64,000 nucleotides of DNA, taken from the NCBI RefSeq assembly GCF_014205675.1, contig NZ_JACIIX010000004.1, positions 186,001-250,000 on the forward strand, read 5' to 3'. The notes under the pieces were generated by a model that saw only the letters and a list, made by a program, of their open reading frames with translations, searched no databases and was not told where the DNA came from. The position numbers and the translations under genes were made by a program. Positions 9,158-17,248 of the stretch are shown piece after piece; the first letter of the stretch is position 1, and every line of letters begins with the position of its first letter. The stretch comes from Novispirillum itersonii (GTDB taxonomy: Bacteria; Pseudomonadota; Alphaproteobacteria; Rhodospirillales; Rhodospirillaceae).

Positions 9158-10597
9158 TCAGGCCTTGTAGCAGACGGCCTTGGCGGCATCAGCGATGCGC
9201 TTGGCGTCCGGCAGAACCATCTTTTCGAGGTTCACGGCATAGGGCATCGGCACGTCGATACCGGTGACCCGGCGGACCGGCGCATCGAGATAGTCGAAGG
9301 CGGATTCGGTAACGACGGCAGAAATTTCCGAGCCGATACCGGCGTACGGCCAGCCTTCTTCAACGCTGATGCAACGGTTGGTCTTCTTGACCGAAGCCAG
9401 AATGGTCGGAACGTCCAGCGGGCGGATGGAGCGCAGGTTGATGACTTCGGCATCAATGCCCTCAGCCGCCAGCAGGTCCGCCGCTTCCAGCGAGGTGCCG
9501 ACCATGCGGGAATAGGTGACGATGGTCACGTCCTTCCCGGCGCGTTCGATCTTGGCCTTGCCGATCGGCAGCACGAAGTCCGGATCATCCGGCACATCGA
9601 AGCTCTGACCGTAAAGCATTTCGTTTTCGAGGAACACGACCGGGTTCGGGTCGCGGATCGCCGCCTTCAGCAGGCCCTTGGCATCCGCCGCCGACCACGG
9701 GGCCAGAACCTTCAGGCCCGGGCAGTGGGCATACCACGAGGCATAGCACTGGGAATGCTGGGCGGCAACGCGGGCCGCGGCACCGTTCGGGCCACGGAAC
9801 ACGATCGGGCAGCCCATCTTGCCACCGGCCATATACAGGGTCTTGGCCGCCGAGTTGATGACGTGGTCAATCGCCTGCATGGAGAAGTTGAAGGTCATGA
9901 ATTCCACGATCGGACGCAGACCCTTGAAGGCTGCGCCGGTGGCCAGACCGGCAAAGCCCATTTCGGTGATCGGGGTGTCGATCACGCGGCGCGGGCCGAA
10001 CTCGTCGAGCAGCCCCTGCGACACCTTGTAAGCGCCCTGATACTGGGCCACTTCCTCGCCCATCAGGAACACGGCATCGTCGCGGCGCATTTCTTCGGCC
10101 ATGGCGTCGCGCAGGGCTTCGCGCACGGTCATCCGCACGAACTTGTCGTAGGTCTTTTCCGGAATGTCGGTGGTGGTATAGGCGGTGGTGGTCAGCACTT
10201 CCGGCTGGAAGGGCTCAACCGTACCGGCAGCCACCGGCACAGAAACCGGAGCCGCAGCAACGGCAACCGGAGCAGCAGCCACCGGAGCCTGGGCAGCAGC
10301 CGGAGCGGCGACCGGGGCCGGAGCAGCGGCGGCATCAGCGGCAGAGGCATCCTCGCCTTCCAGCAGCAGCACGGCGATGGCGGCATTCACGGCCACGCCT
10401 TCGGTGCCTTCAGCCACCAGAATCTTGCCCAGAACGCCTTCATCGACGGCTTCAAATTCCATCGTCGCCTTGTCGGTTTCGATTTCGGCAATGATGTCAC
10501 CGGCGGCGATGGCGTCGCCTTCTTTCTTCAGCCACTTGGCCAGCTTGCCTTCGGTCATGGTCGGCGACAGCGCCGGCATCAGTACGGTAATCGGCAT
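9158..10597 (-). CDS. pdhB: Pyruvate dehydrogenase E1 beta subunit with N-terminal lipoyl domain
   Basis: 479 residues. The first ~85 form a lipoyl domain almost identical to that of the neighbouring E2 (same [17 protein letters not shown] stretch), then a long Ala/Pro linker to about residue 130, then the transketolase-like E1-beta domain ([32 protein letters not shown]). E1-beta pairs with PdhA to bind thiamine diphosphate. An extra lipoyl domain on E1-beta is a known alphaproteobacterial feature. The ATG at 10597 has AAGGA upstream and lies 35 bp after pdhA. Confidence 0.97.
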   Translation of the reverse strand: MPITVLMPALSPTMTEGKLAKWLKKEGDAIAAGDIIAEIETDKATMEFEAVDEGVLGKILVAEGTEGVAVNAAIAVLLLEGEDASAADAAAAPAPVAAPAAAQAPVAAAPVAVAAAPVSVPVAAGTVEPFQPEVLTTTAYTTTDIPEKTYDKFVRMTVREALRDAMAEEMRRDDAVFLMGEEVAQYQGAYKVSQGLLDEFGPRRVIDTPITEMGFAGLATGAAFKGLRPIVEFMTFNFSMQAIDHVINSAAKTLYMAGGKMGCPIVFRGPNGAAARVAAQHSQCYASWYAHCPGLKVLAPWSAADAKGLLKAAIRDPNPVVFLENEMLYGQSFDVPDDPDFVLPIGKAKIERAGKDVTIVTYSRMVGTSLEAADLLAAEGIDAEVINLRSIRPLDVPTILASVKKTNRCISVEEGWPYAGIGSEISAVVTESAFDYLDAPVRRVTGIDVPMPYAVNLEKMVLPDAKRIADAAKAVCYKA

Positions 10598-10631
10598 GGT
10601 GTTTCGTCCTTGGAAGAAGGGGCCAGCGTTC

Positions 10632-11648
10632 TCAGGCGTCGACCAGAATGTCGGTGTACAGTTCCGACGGATCCGGTTCCGGGCTGTTCTGCGAGAACTC
10701 GGCGGCTTCGGTGACGATCACCTTCACCTCGCGGTCGATCTCCTTCAGACCGGCTTCGTCGATCGCGTTCAGCTCCAGCAGCTTGGCCTTCAGCTGGTCG
10801 ATCGGGTCATGCTCGGTCCGCATCTTGGAGACTTCTTCCTTGCTGCGGTACTTGGCCGGGTCAGACATGGAATGACCACGGTAACGGTAGGTATTGGCTT
10901 CCAGAATGTACGGGCCCTTGCCGGACCGGGCATGTTCGGCGGCCTCAAGGGCAGCATCCCGCACGGTCAGGATATCCATGCCATCAACCGGGGCACCCGG
11001 AATGCCATAGGCGGTGCCGCGCTCGTACAGGGCGGTGGAGGCCGAGGCGCGCTCGACGCTGGTGCCCATGCCGTACTTGTTATTTTCGATCACATAGACC
11101 ACCGGGAGCTTCCACAGCGCGGCCATGTTGAAGGATTCATAAACCTGCCCCTGGTTGACGGCACCGTCCCCCATGTAGGCAAAACAGACGCCGCCGTCAC
11201 CGGAATACTGGTGAGCAAAGCCCAGACCGGTTCCCAGCGGGATCTGGGCCCCGACGATGCCATGACCGCCGAAGAAACCCTTCTCCAGCGAGAACATGTG
11301 CATCGAGCCGCCCTTCCCCTTGGAATAGCCGCCGATGCGGCCGGTCAGCTCGGCCATCACGCCCTTCGGGTCCATGCCGCAGGCCAGCATATGGCCATGA
11401 TCACGGTAGCTGGTGATGACGGTGTCGACGCCTTCCAGCGCCGCGGCCTGCATGCCGACGACCACCGCTTCCTGCCCGATGTACAGGTGACAGAAGCCAC
11501 CGATCAGGCCCATGCCATAAAGCTGCCCTGCCTTTTCCTCAAAGCGGCGGATCAGCAGCATGTCACGGTAGTAGCGGACCAGCTCTTCAGTATCCGGCAC
11601 TTCGGAAGATTTTGCGGAACGGGGTTTGCGACGGGGTGTGGTAGCCAT
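10632..11648 (-). CDS. pdhA: Pyruvate dehydrogenase E1 alpha subunit
   Basis: 338 residues from the ATG at 11648 ([12 protein letters not shown]), with GGAGGGA upstream. The thiamine diphosphate motif [23 protein letters not shown](V) region, starting GDGAVNQG and ending in ENNKYGMGT, and the phosphorylation-loop equivalent [15 protein letters not shown] are clear. PdhA decarboxylates pyruvate and, with PdhB, reductively acetylates lipoate. It is the first gene of a six-gene run ending at 4841; the long 530-bp gap before it probably holds the operon promoter. Confidence 0.97.
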   Translation of the reverse strand: MATTPRRKPRSAKSSEVPDTEELVRYYRDMLLIRRFEEKAGQLYGMGLIGGFCHLYIGQEAVVVGMQAAALEGVDTVITSYRDHGHMLACGMDPKGVMAELTGRIGGYSKGKGGSMHMFSLEKGFFGGHGIVGAQIPLGTGLGFAHQYSGDGGVCFAYMGDGAVNQGQVYESFNMAALWKLPVVYVIENNKYGMGTSVERASASTALYERGTAYGIPGAPVDGMDILTVRDAALEAAEHARSGKGPYILEANTYRYRGHSMSDPAKYRSKEEVSKMRTEHDPIDQLKAKLLELNAIDEAGLKEIDREVKVIVTEAAEFSQNSPEPDPSELYTDILVDA

Positions 11649-12106
11649 GGTCCCTCCGTGTCTGGGGGCTTGAGACTCAACGACAGCGTCCGGCAGCGGT
11701 GTCCGCAGCGGACAGGATCTGGCTGGACCGGCCTTCATTACAAGCCCGCCCCTTACTTGCACTAACGAACCTGAAATCCTGTCCGGCGTACCGACGATCC
11801 CAATTCGGGCGAGCGTAACGGGGCAAGCCTGCTACGGCAGGTGCCAACACCGTCACAGTATGCAAACCGCTGTCGGTTGCAAGTCAGAAAATCGTGCTAA
11901 GTGCTTGTATCGCAATGCACAATGATAATTTAACTGATTTCTGGTTAAATCCCGAAAATCCCACACTTTCCACAAAAACCTACCCGCAGGCGATATAATT
12001 TTATATCTCAATGGGAGGCAGACTGGAAATTTATGGGAACATAACTGTGCAGTGCGGAAATTTTTATGAAAATCCCCGACCTCCTCAGGAAAGGCAGAAA
12101 AATGAA
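11649..12106. other. Intergenic region upstream of the pdh operon
   Basis: Roughly 460 bp between pdhA and the ftsB terminator, much richer in A+T than its surroundings from about 11880 to 12080. It holds a near-palindrome at 11992-12007 (arms GATATAA and TTATATC around TT). It should contain the pdhA promoter and control sites. A 44-codon frame starting at 12011 runs through the terminator and is not credible. Confidence 0.5.
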
Positions 12107-12134
12107 AAACCCCGCCGGGTAGGGCGGGGTTTCC
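12105..12134 (-). terminator. Intrinsic terminator of the ftsB-like gene
   Basis: A perfect 10-bp stem (12107-12116 with 12123-12132, AAACCCCGCC arms) with a six-base loop is followed, on the minus strand, by a T-rich stretch. It lies about 45 bp past the stop codon of the ftsB-like gene. Confidence 0.85.
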
Positions 12135-12178
12135 GTCAACCTGCCTGACTGAAGATCAGGCCAGACCGGGAGATCGAA

Positions 12179-12520
12179 TCACGGGGTGTCTTTTTCAGCC
12201 CCGGCATCCGGCGGCAGCAGGATCACCTTCTCACCCCGGTACCCCATATTCAGCATCACCCGGGCCCGCTCTTCCAGAATATCCGGATCCATGGCCTCCG
12301 GCTGCATCAGGGCCACCCGGTTTTCCAGATCCTTGCGGCGGGCCGAGACCGTTTGATGCAGGGCTTCTGCCTTGGTGATTTCCTGCCGCAGCTGCCACCA
12401 GGCAAAAAGACCACGGTCCCCCTGCACAGCATGGAACAGAAAATACGCCACCCCAGCAGCCCCCAACAGGGGCCCCAGCGCAGTGTGCATCCAACGGCGG
12501 ATCAGATCATAGCTCAGCAT
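12179..12520 (-). CDS. Septum formation initiator, FtsB/DivIC family
   Basis: 113 residues. One membrane helix near the N-terminus (about 15-30) is followed by a coiled coil (WWQLRQEITKAEALHQTVSARRKDLENRVALM) and the short C-terminal segment DPDILEERARVMLNMGYRGEKVI, which is typical of FtsB-like proteins. FtsB forms a complex with FtsL and FtsQ that activates septal wall synthesis. In alphaproteobacteria this gene commonly sits just upstream of pdhA, as here, but the terminator between them suggests separate transcripts. Confidence 0.85.
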   Translation of the reverse strand: MLSYDLIRRWMHTALGPLLGAAGVAYFLFHAVQGDRGLFAWWQLRQEITKAEALHQTVSARRKDLENRVALMQPEAMDPDILEERARVMLNMGYRGEKVILLPPDAGAEKDTP

Positions 12521-12573
12521 GTTTTAAGAGGATCACGGATCCGCCCCGTCGGTCAAGATCAACCAGCTGAAAC

Positions 12574-13602
12574 TCAGACGGAATTCTGCGGCAGATCACC
12601 GCCCCCGGCCCAGACTTCCACCGTCAGGTGAGAAACCAGCCCGATGGCAGCAACCTGCCGATGCACGGCAGCCACGACATGTTCCCCCTGCCCGACCCGC
12701 ACCCCGACAGAAACCGCACAGGCCCGGTCATCGGCCCCAACCCGCCACAGATGGAAGTCATGGATCGCCGCCACACCGTCAACAGCCGCGATCTCCTGAC
12801 GCAATTTTTCTACTAGTAGAGAATTGTCACCTGTATCCAGAAGCGCCGATCCGGCATCCCGCAACAGCCCCCATGCCCACAGCAGCACCAGAACGGCCCC
12901 GACAATGCCCATCAAGGGGTCCAGCCACGCCAGCCCCCACAGCTTGCCACCAATCAGAGCAATGATCGCCAGCACCGATGTCGCCGCATCCGCCATGACA
13001 TGGACATAGGCCGAGCGCAGATTGATATCCCCGGTGCCATGGTGATGCCCGCCTTCAGAATGCGGATGGTCGTGATCGTGATCGTGATCGTGATGATGGT
13101 GGTGGTTGTGATGCGCATGATGATCGTGATGGTGATGCCCTGCACCCGGCCGCGACAGGATCCAGCCACACAGCAGGTTCACCAACAGCCCGACCACCGC
13201 CACCATCATCGCCTGATCATACAGCACGAGATCCGGGGTCAGCAGTTTCTCGACCGACTGCACCGCCATGCCCAGTGCCACCATCACCAACAGCAGCGCG
13301 CTGGTATATCCCCCCAGAACCTCAATCTTCCAGCCCCCGAACGGAAACCGCCCCGAGCCGGAAAACCGGCGGGCCAGCGCGTAGGCTAACGCGGAAATCC
13401 CCAACGCGATGGCATGGCTGCCCATATGCCAGCCATCGGCCAGAACCGCCATCGATCCGGTCACTGTACCGCCGACGATCTCGGCAGCCATCGTGATGAC
13501 CGTCAGACCCAGCGCCCAGCGCGTGGCCCGCTCCGCCAGCGGCGTTCCCGCCGGGGCGGGATGGTGATGGAGCCTCTTGTCGAAAACCGCATCTGTCTGC
13601 AT
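12574..13602 (-). CDS. dmeF: Cation diffusion facilitator efflux protein, DmeF type
   Basis: 342 residues, six membrane helices and a cytoplasmic C-terminal domain. Metal-site residues lie in ADGWHMGSHA (Asp56, His59, His63) and HVMADA (His201, Asp205). Between helices 4 and 5 is an extreme His/Asp-rich loop (about 156-188), expected to bind metal ions. DmeF members export Co(II) and Ni(II). The divergent CsoR/RcnR-family gene dmeR next door supports this, since dmeR-dmeF pairs are known from rhizobia. A patch of unusually rare codons with the palindrome CTACTAGTAG occurs at about 12811-12820. Confidence 0.92.
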   Translation of the reverse strand: MQTDAVFDKRLHHHPAPAGTPLAERATRWALGLTVITMAAEIVGGTVTGSMAVLADGWHMGSHAIALGISALAYALARRFSGSGRFPFGGWKIEVLGGYTSALLLVMVALGMAVQSVEKLLTPDLVLYDQAMMVAVVGLLVNLLCGWILSRPGAGHHHHDHHAHHNHHHHHDHDHDHDHPHSEGGHHHGTGDINLRSAYVHVMADAATSVLAIIALIGGKLWGLAWLDPLMGIVGAVLVLLWAWGLLRDAGSALLDTGDNSLLVEKLRQEIAAVDGVAAIHDFHLWRVGADDRACAVSVGVRVGQGEHVVAAVHRQVAAIGLVSHLTVEVWAGGGDLPQNSV

Positions 13603-13629
13603 GGTAAGGATCCGGAGAAAACTGAAAAT

Positions 13630-13646
13630 ATACTATACCCCAGTAT
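13630..13646. promoter_or_regulatory. Candidate DmeR operator between dmeF and dmeR
   Basis: The inverted repeat ATACT-N7-AGTAT with a C-tract in the centre (ATACTATACCCCAGTAT) sits in the 69-bp divergent gap. RcnR and DmeR operators are described as AT-rich inverted repeats around a G/C tract, which fits. Binding here would control both genes. Confidence 0.65.
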
Positions 13647-13671
13647 CCTATGAATCAGAGACCGTCAAGAC

Positions 13672-13947
13672 ATGCCCCATACCATTAAAGACCAAAAGAA
13701 GCTGCTCGCCCGCGTCCGCCGGATCAAAGGGCAGACAGAAGGCCTTGAACGGGCTTTGGAATCCGGGACTGACTGCTCAGCCATCCTGCAACAGATTGCC
13801 GCCATCAGAGGGGCGGTCAACGGCCTGATGGCGGAGGTTCTGGAAGGGCACATGCGGGATCATCTGGGGGCGGAAGACCGCACCCCGCAGCAACGCCACG
13901 ACGATCTGGAGCAGGTGGTTTCGGTCCTGCGGTCTTACCTGAAGTAA
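13672..13947 (+). CDS. dmeR: Metal-sensing repressor, CsoR/RcnR family (DmeR type)
   Basis: 91 residues, all-helical DUF156 protein. The first-shell metal ligands of the Ni/Co sensor RcnR are at identical positions: His3, Cys35, His60 and His64. Copper-sensing CsoR would have a different set (Cys-His-Cys), so a Co/Ni response is favoured. The family represses the efflux gene in the absence of metal and releases DNA when metal binds. It is transcribed away from dmeF with an operator-like repeat between them, and further CsoR-like palindromes lie just past its stop codon. Confidence 0.92.
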   Translation: MPHTIKDQKKLLARVRRIKGQTEGLERALESGTDCSAILQQIAAIRGAVNGLMAEVLEGHMRDHLGAEDRTPQQRHDDLEQVVSVLRSYLK

Positions 13948-13970
13948 GCCCGACCCGCCATCATCGCCGG

Positions 13971-13991
13971 GAATACCCCCCGGGGGTATTC
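13971..13991. repeat. Palindrome resembling a CsoR-family operator, downstream of dmeR
   Basis: A 21-bp perfect palindrome: GAATACCCCC, one central C, GGGGGTATTC. The ATACCCC-GGGGTAT pattern is what CsoR/CstR-type repressors recognise. It lies 24 bp after the dmeR stop codon and has no T-run, so a plain terminator is a poor explanation. Confidence 0.6.
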
Positions 13992-13999
13992 ACTATACT

Positions 14000-14026
14000 C
14001 CTCCGGGGTATCCCCCCCCCCGGAGG
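14000..14026. repeat. Second inverted repeat with a C10 run between dmeR and tag
   Basis: Arms CCTCCGGGG (14000-14008) and CCCCGGAGG (14018-14026) pair perfectly; the loop and right arm contain ten consecutive C. It could act as a terminator for one of the converging genes, although it lacks a T-run, or be a degenerate partner of the palindrome to its left. Confidence 0.55.
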
Positions 14027-14028
14027 CA

Positions 14029-14661
14029 TCAGGCCGGACGCCGGAACGCCTGCCGTGCCGCCTCCGCCATCGGCCGTTGGACGCAGCCGAGCACATGGTC
14101 ATTGATCAGCCCCATCGCCTGCATGAAGGCATAGACAGTGGTCGGCCCGACAAAAGCCCACCCCCGCTTTTTCAGATCTTTCGACAGAGCAACCGAGGCC
14201 GCAGACGTACTTTGCGTCTGCGGCTCCCCCAGATCCTCCGGCTTCGGCTCGAACCGCCAGACATAAGCCGCCAGCGACCCTTCCGCCTCCACCAGTTCGC
14301 AGGCCCGCCGGGCGTTGTTGATCACCGCCTCAATTTTCCCCCGGTGGCGGACAATCCCGGGATCTGCCAGCAGGCGGAGAACATCCTCTTCGGTAAAGGT
14401 TGCCACCACCCGAAAATCAAACCCATGAAAAGCCGCCCGGAAGTTCTCCCGCTTGGCCAGAATGGTCCGCCAGCTCAGGCCGGACTGGAAGCTTTCCAGA
14501 CAGAGCTTCTCAAACAGGCGCTGATCCTCGCCGACCGGGAAGCCCCATTCCCGGTCGTGGTATTCAAAGAATTCCGGCGCGGACGCGCACCAACGGCAGC
14601 GCGGCAATCCATCCGGCCCCTCTACAGTCCGCTCAGAAAAGTTCTCTTTTTGTTCCGACAC
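14029..14661 (-). CDS. tag: DNA-3-methyladenine glycosylase I
   Basis: 210 residues, start GTG at 14661 with GGAGGA upstream. The N-terminal RCRWCASAPEFFEYHDREWG with the zinc-binding Cys/His set, the ESFQSGLSWRTILAKRENFR helix and WAFVGPTTVYAFMQAMGLINDH are the Tag signatures. Tag removes 3-methyladenine from alkylated DNA to start base excision repair. It stands alone, converging on dmeR. Confidence 0.96.
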   Translation of the reverse strand: MSEQKENFSERTVEGPDGLPRCRWCASAPEFFEYHDREWGFPVGEDQRLFEKLCLESFQSGLSWRTILAKRENFRAAFHGFDFRVVATFTEEDVLRLLADPGIVRHRGKIEAVINNARRACELVEAEGSLAAYVWRFEPKPEDLGEPQTQSTSAASVALSKDLKKRGWAFVGPTTVYAFMQAMGLINDHVLGCVQRPMAEAARQAFRRPA

Positions 14662-14783
14662 AATACCGTCCTCCCTGCTAATCAGGCTTGTTCTTCAGCA
14701 TGGCATAGCCTTCCGTCTCCGACAAGAAACGGTGGGAACAAAATAAAAACATTCATCCTCTGTATGGGACGGGGGTGAATAAA

Positions 14784-14819
14784 AAGATTAAAAGCCCGCC
14801 CCGGTCTCCGGAGCGGGCT
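14784..14819 (-). terminator. Intrinsic terminator of ornithine decarboxylase 1
   Basis: Stem AGCCCGC (14793-14799) with GCGGGCT (14813-14819), with a nested CCGG pair, followed on the minus strand by TTTTAATCTTTTT. It lies 28 bp past the stop codon. Confidence 0.8.
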
Positions 14820-14846
14820 CTTCAATAGCCTCCGCCGTAAAACGCC

Positions 14847-16037
14847 TCAGGCGGCGCGGCGGCGCAATTCATCGAGGGAAGCGACGCGGGTCGAGGTCAG
14901 CACCACGCTGTCGCTGACATTCACCCACGCCGCTGAGGCACAGCCATTGAAGCGGGTGGACAGCGCTGAGGAATAGGCGCCAAGACGGCCGATCTCGATC
15001 CAGTCGCCTTCCCGCACATCATCGGACAGCCAGAACGGACCGGGCATGGTATCGACGGTGTCACAGGTCGGGCCGAACAGATCAAACCCGGCAGGCGCAC
15101 CCATCGCCGGATTCTCGCCCTGCGGACGGACCACCTGCATCGGGAAGCAGTTGCCAAGGTATTTCAGCTCAGCCAGAGACCCATAGGTGCCATCGTTGAT
15201 GTACAGCTTGTTGCCCCGGCGCAGCTCCACCCGGGCAATCACCGAGACCGCGTCAGCGACCAGCGCCCGCCCCGGCTCACACTGTAACCGGCAGGTGTCG
15301 GGCAGGCCGATCCGCTTGCACCCGGAGACAATGGCCGCGACAAAGGCGGCAAACTCCGGCTCTTCCCCGGTGTAATAGCCGGGAAACCCGCCGCCGACAT
15401 CCAGCACATCCAGTGTCACTCCGGCCTGCCGGATCACGGTACCGCACAGGTCGATGGCGTGGGAGAAAGCGGCGGTGTCAACGCACTGCGACCCGACATG
15501 GAACGTCAGGCCGGTGCGGTTGCCACTGGCGGCAACACCGTTCAGCAACGTGGCGGCTTCCGCCGGGGTGGCCCCGAACTTGCCGTGCAGCGACATCATG
15601 GCATTGCGGTTGGGAATCTCCAGCCGCACTGACACGGTCATATCCGCCGCGCCCTCGGTCACATCGAGGATTTTTTCCAGCTCATCCGGATGATCGACCA
15701 CAAAGGAGCGCACCCCATGCACGAAATACGCTTCGGCGATGGCGTCACGGCTTTTCACCGGATGCATGAAATGGCAATCCGCATCGGCGTAGCGGTCAGA
15801 GACCTGACGCACTTCGGCAATGGTAGCGGTGTCGAAATGGCGGACGCCACCGGCATACAGGGCATCCAGCACCGGCTGACCGGCGTTGCACTTCACCGCA
15901 TACAACACATCCCCGGGGAATGCCGCAATCATCCGCCGCGCGTTCTGTTCCAGAACGCCGGGGCGGACACACAGGACGGGATCCCGGGGACGAAGAGTGT
16001 TTACAACTTCCTGCGCGGAAGCGAACACTGGGCTCAT
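14847..16037 (-). CDS. Ornithine/diaminopimelate decarboxylase family enzyme 1 (fold III PLP), likely ornithine decarboxylase
   Basis: 396 residues from the ATG at 16037 (MSPVFASAQE), with AGGAG upstream. PLP-site motifs: YAVKCN (Schiff-base Lys), HVGSQ, GGGFPG, EPGR, and in the C-terminal beta domain GPTCDTVD, whose Cys-Asp pair is found in ornithine-type rather than diaminopimelate decarboxylases. It should make putrescine from ornithine. Spermidine synthase lies directly upstream on the same strand, which fits putrescine supply for spermidine. A second, more canonical ornithine decarboxylase lies at 33855-34988, so this one may have another substrate preference such as lysine. Confidence 0.85.
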   Translation of the reverse strand: MSPVFASAQEVVNTLRPRDPVLCVRPGVLEQNARRMIAAFPGDVLYAVKCNAGQPVLDALYAGGVRHFDTATIAEVRQVSDRYADADCHFMHPVKSRDAIAEAYFVHGVRSFVVDHPDELEKILDVTEGAADMTVSVRLEIPNRNAMMSLHGKFGATPAEAATLLNGVAASGNRTGLTFHVGSQCVDTAAFSHAIDLCGTVIRQAGVTLDVLDVGGGFPGYYTGEEPEFAAFVAAIVSGCKRIGLPDTCRLQCEPGRALVADAVSVIARVELRRGNKLYINDGTYGSLAELKYLGNCFPMQVVRPQGENPAMGAPAGFDLFGPTCDTVDTMPGPFWLSDDVREGDWIEIGRLGAYSSALSTRFNGCASAAWVNVSDSVVLTSTRVASLDELRRRAA

Positions 16038-16313
16038 GGCTCCTACTCCCAACCAAACCGGACCGGCGGGTTATGGCCCCGCAAGGCACAAATTCGATCG
16101 AAGAGCCGGTCGCCGTGCGTGCTCTGCATGGAGACAACACTCCATGGGCCGATGAGCAGCCGTGCTTAGGGCAATCTTTCGAGGGGGTGTATATGCCCAA
16201 CCCCTGCCCCCGGGTAAAGCCCTAAATACAGGTTTCACATGTTTTTAACGGGAATGGCATGCCACAGGCCCGGCGGACGGAACTTCCTTACGCCATCCGC
16301 CGGAGTATCGGCC
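16038..16313 (-). promoter_or_regulatory. Leader region of ornithine decarboxylase 1
   Basis: 276 bp between spermidine synthase and the decarboxylase. Read on the minus strand it has an 8-bp GC hairpin right after the synthase (CCGGCGGA with TCCGCCGG), then an A/T-rich promoter-like stretch (TTAAAA, 16 bp, TATTTA), then a leader with the perfect hairpin CATGGAG-N6-CTCCATG at 16127-16146. Separate transcription of the decarboxylase looks possible. No small gene is evident. Confidence 0.45.
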
Positions 16314-17171
16314 TTATGCGGGCAGCAGCCGCTGAATCCACGCAGGCAGGGCAAAAGCCGCCGCATGCAGCGCCGGAGTATAATGGTCGGTGACAACACC
16401 GGAGCGGATAAAGCGGTCCGCCACCACGGCGGGAGCGGTTTCGCCCAGCCGGGTCCCCTTGGAGGCCCAGGTCAGGGCCATGTAGCCGCCGACATAGGTC
16501 GGTGTCACGGTCAGGTAAACGCCGCTGTGCGGAAACACCGAGCGCAGCTGCCGCAGGGTGTCGGTCAGTTCCTCCGGCTGCAACAGCGGCGCGCCATTCT
16601 GGAACACCACCACCCCGGTCTCGGTCAGGGAATCCCGCAGCAGTTCGTAGAACTCGGTCTGGAACAGGACCTCCGCCGGGCCGACGGGGTCCGGGCGGTC
16701 AGCGACAATCACGTCATAGCGGTTGCGGTTTTCTGCCTTTTTCATAAAGGCAAAGGCATCTTCCAGATAGAGGTGAAAGCGCGGATGATCGAAGGCCCCG
16801 TTGTTCACATCGGCAAAATGGGTCTTGCAGGCGGCAACCACGGCGGCGTCGATCTCGCACATCTCCACCTCGACCCCGTCATGCTTCAGGGCCTCTTCCG
16901 CCACCGCGCCATCCCCGCCGCCGACGATGAACACCCGCTTCGGGGCCGCCTGCTCGAACAGCGGCACATGGGTCATCATCTCGGAATAGCTGGCCTCATC
17001 CCGCGCGGTGATCTGCACCACCCCATCCAGCGCCATGGTGCGGCCCATGCGGACACTGTCGAAGATCTGGATGTGCTGATACTCCGACCGTTCATCGACC
17101 AGCATCGCGCCGTCGATGTCCAGCGACTGGGCATAACCGGGGTGCAGGGTTTCGGTAAAGCGGGCGGTCAT
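16314..17171 (-). CDS. speE: Polyamine aminopropyltransferase (spermidine synthase)
   Basis: 285 residues from the ATG at 17171 (MTARFTETLHPGYAQSL), with AGAGGA upstream; the frame continues upstream without support. Signatures are the N-terminal EYQHIQIFDS, the SAM-fold motif FIVGGGDGAVAEEALKH, the acidic CEID, and the substrate-binding YDVIVADRPDPVGPAEVLF, with DRPDP in place of the usual DSxDP. SpeE transfers the aminopropyl group from decarboxylated SAM to putrescine. SAM decarboxylase is not in the window. It lies between rlmJ and ornithine decarboxylase 1. Confidence 0.93.
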   Translation of the reverse strand: MTARFTETLHPGYAQSLDIDGAMLVDERSEYQHIQIFDSVRMGRTMALDGVVQITARDEASYSEMMTHVPLFEQAAPKRVFIVGGGDGAVAEEALKHDGVEVEMCEIDAAVVAACKTHFADVNNGAFDHPRFHLYLEDAFAFMKKAENRNRYDVIVADRPDPVGPAEVLFQTEFYELLRDSLTETGVVVFQNGAPLLQPEELTDTLRQLRSVFPHSGVYLTVTPTYVGGYMALTWASKGTRLGETAPAVVADRFIRSGVVTDHYTPALHAAAFALPAWIQRLLPA

Positions 17172-17248
17172 GGCAGCATCCTCTTTCTGGTCTTGAACTC
17201 TGGGAACGTGAACTTTGGGGGAGTGGGCTGCGGGAAAAACGGACGGGG

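Noticed and set aside
12011-12148. A 44-codon frame in the gap before pdhA
   Set aside because: No ribosome site, no known motif, and it runs through the ftsB terminator hairpin.
13075-13137. Repeated short GAT/CAT-like units that could be taken for a microsatellite or repeat array
   Set aside because: They code for the metal-binding His/Asp loop of DmeF and are in frame.
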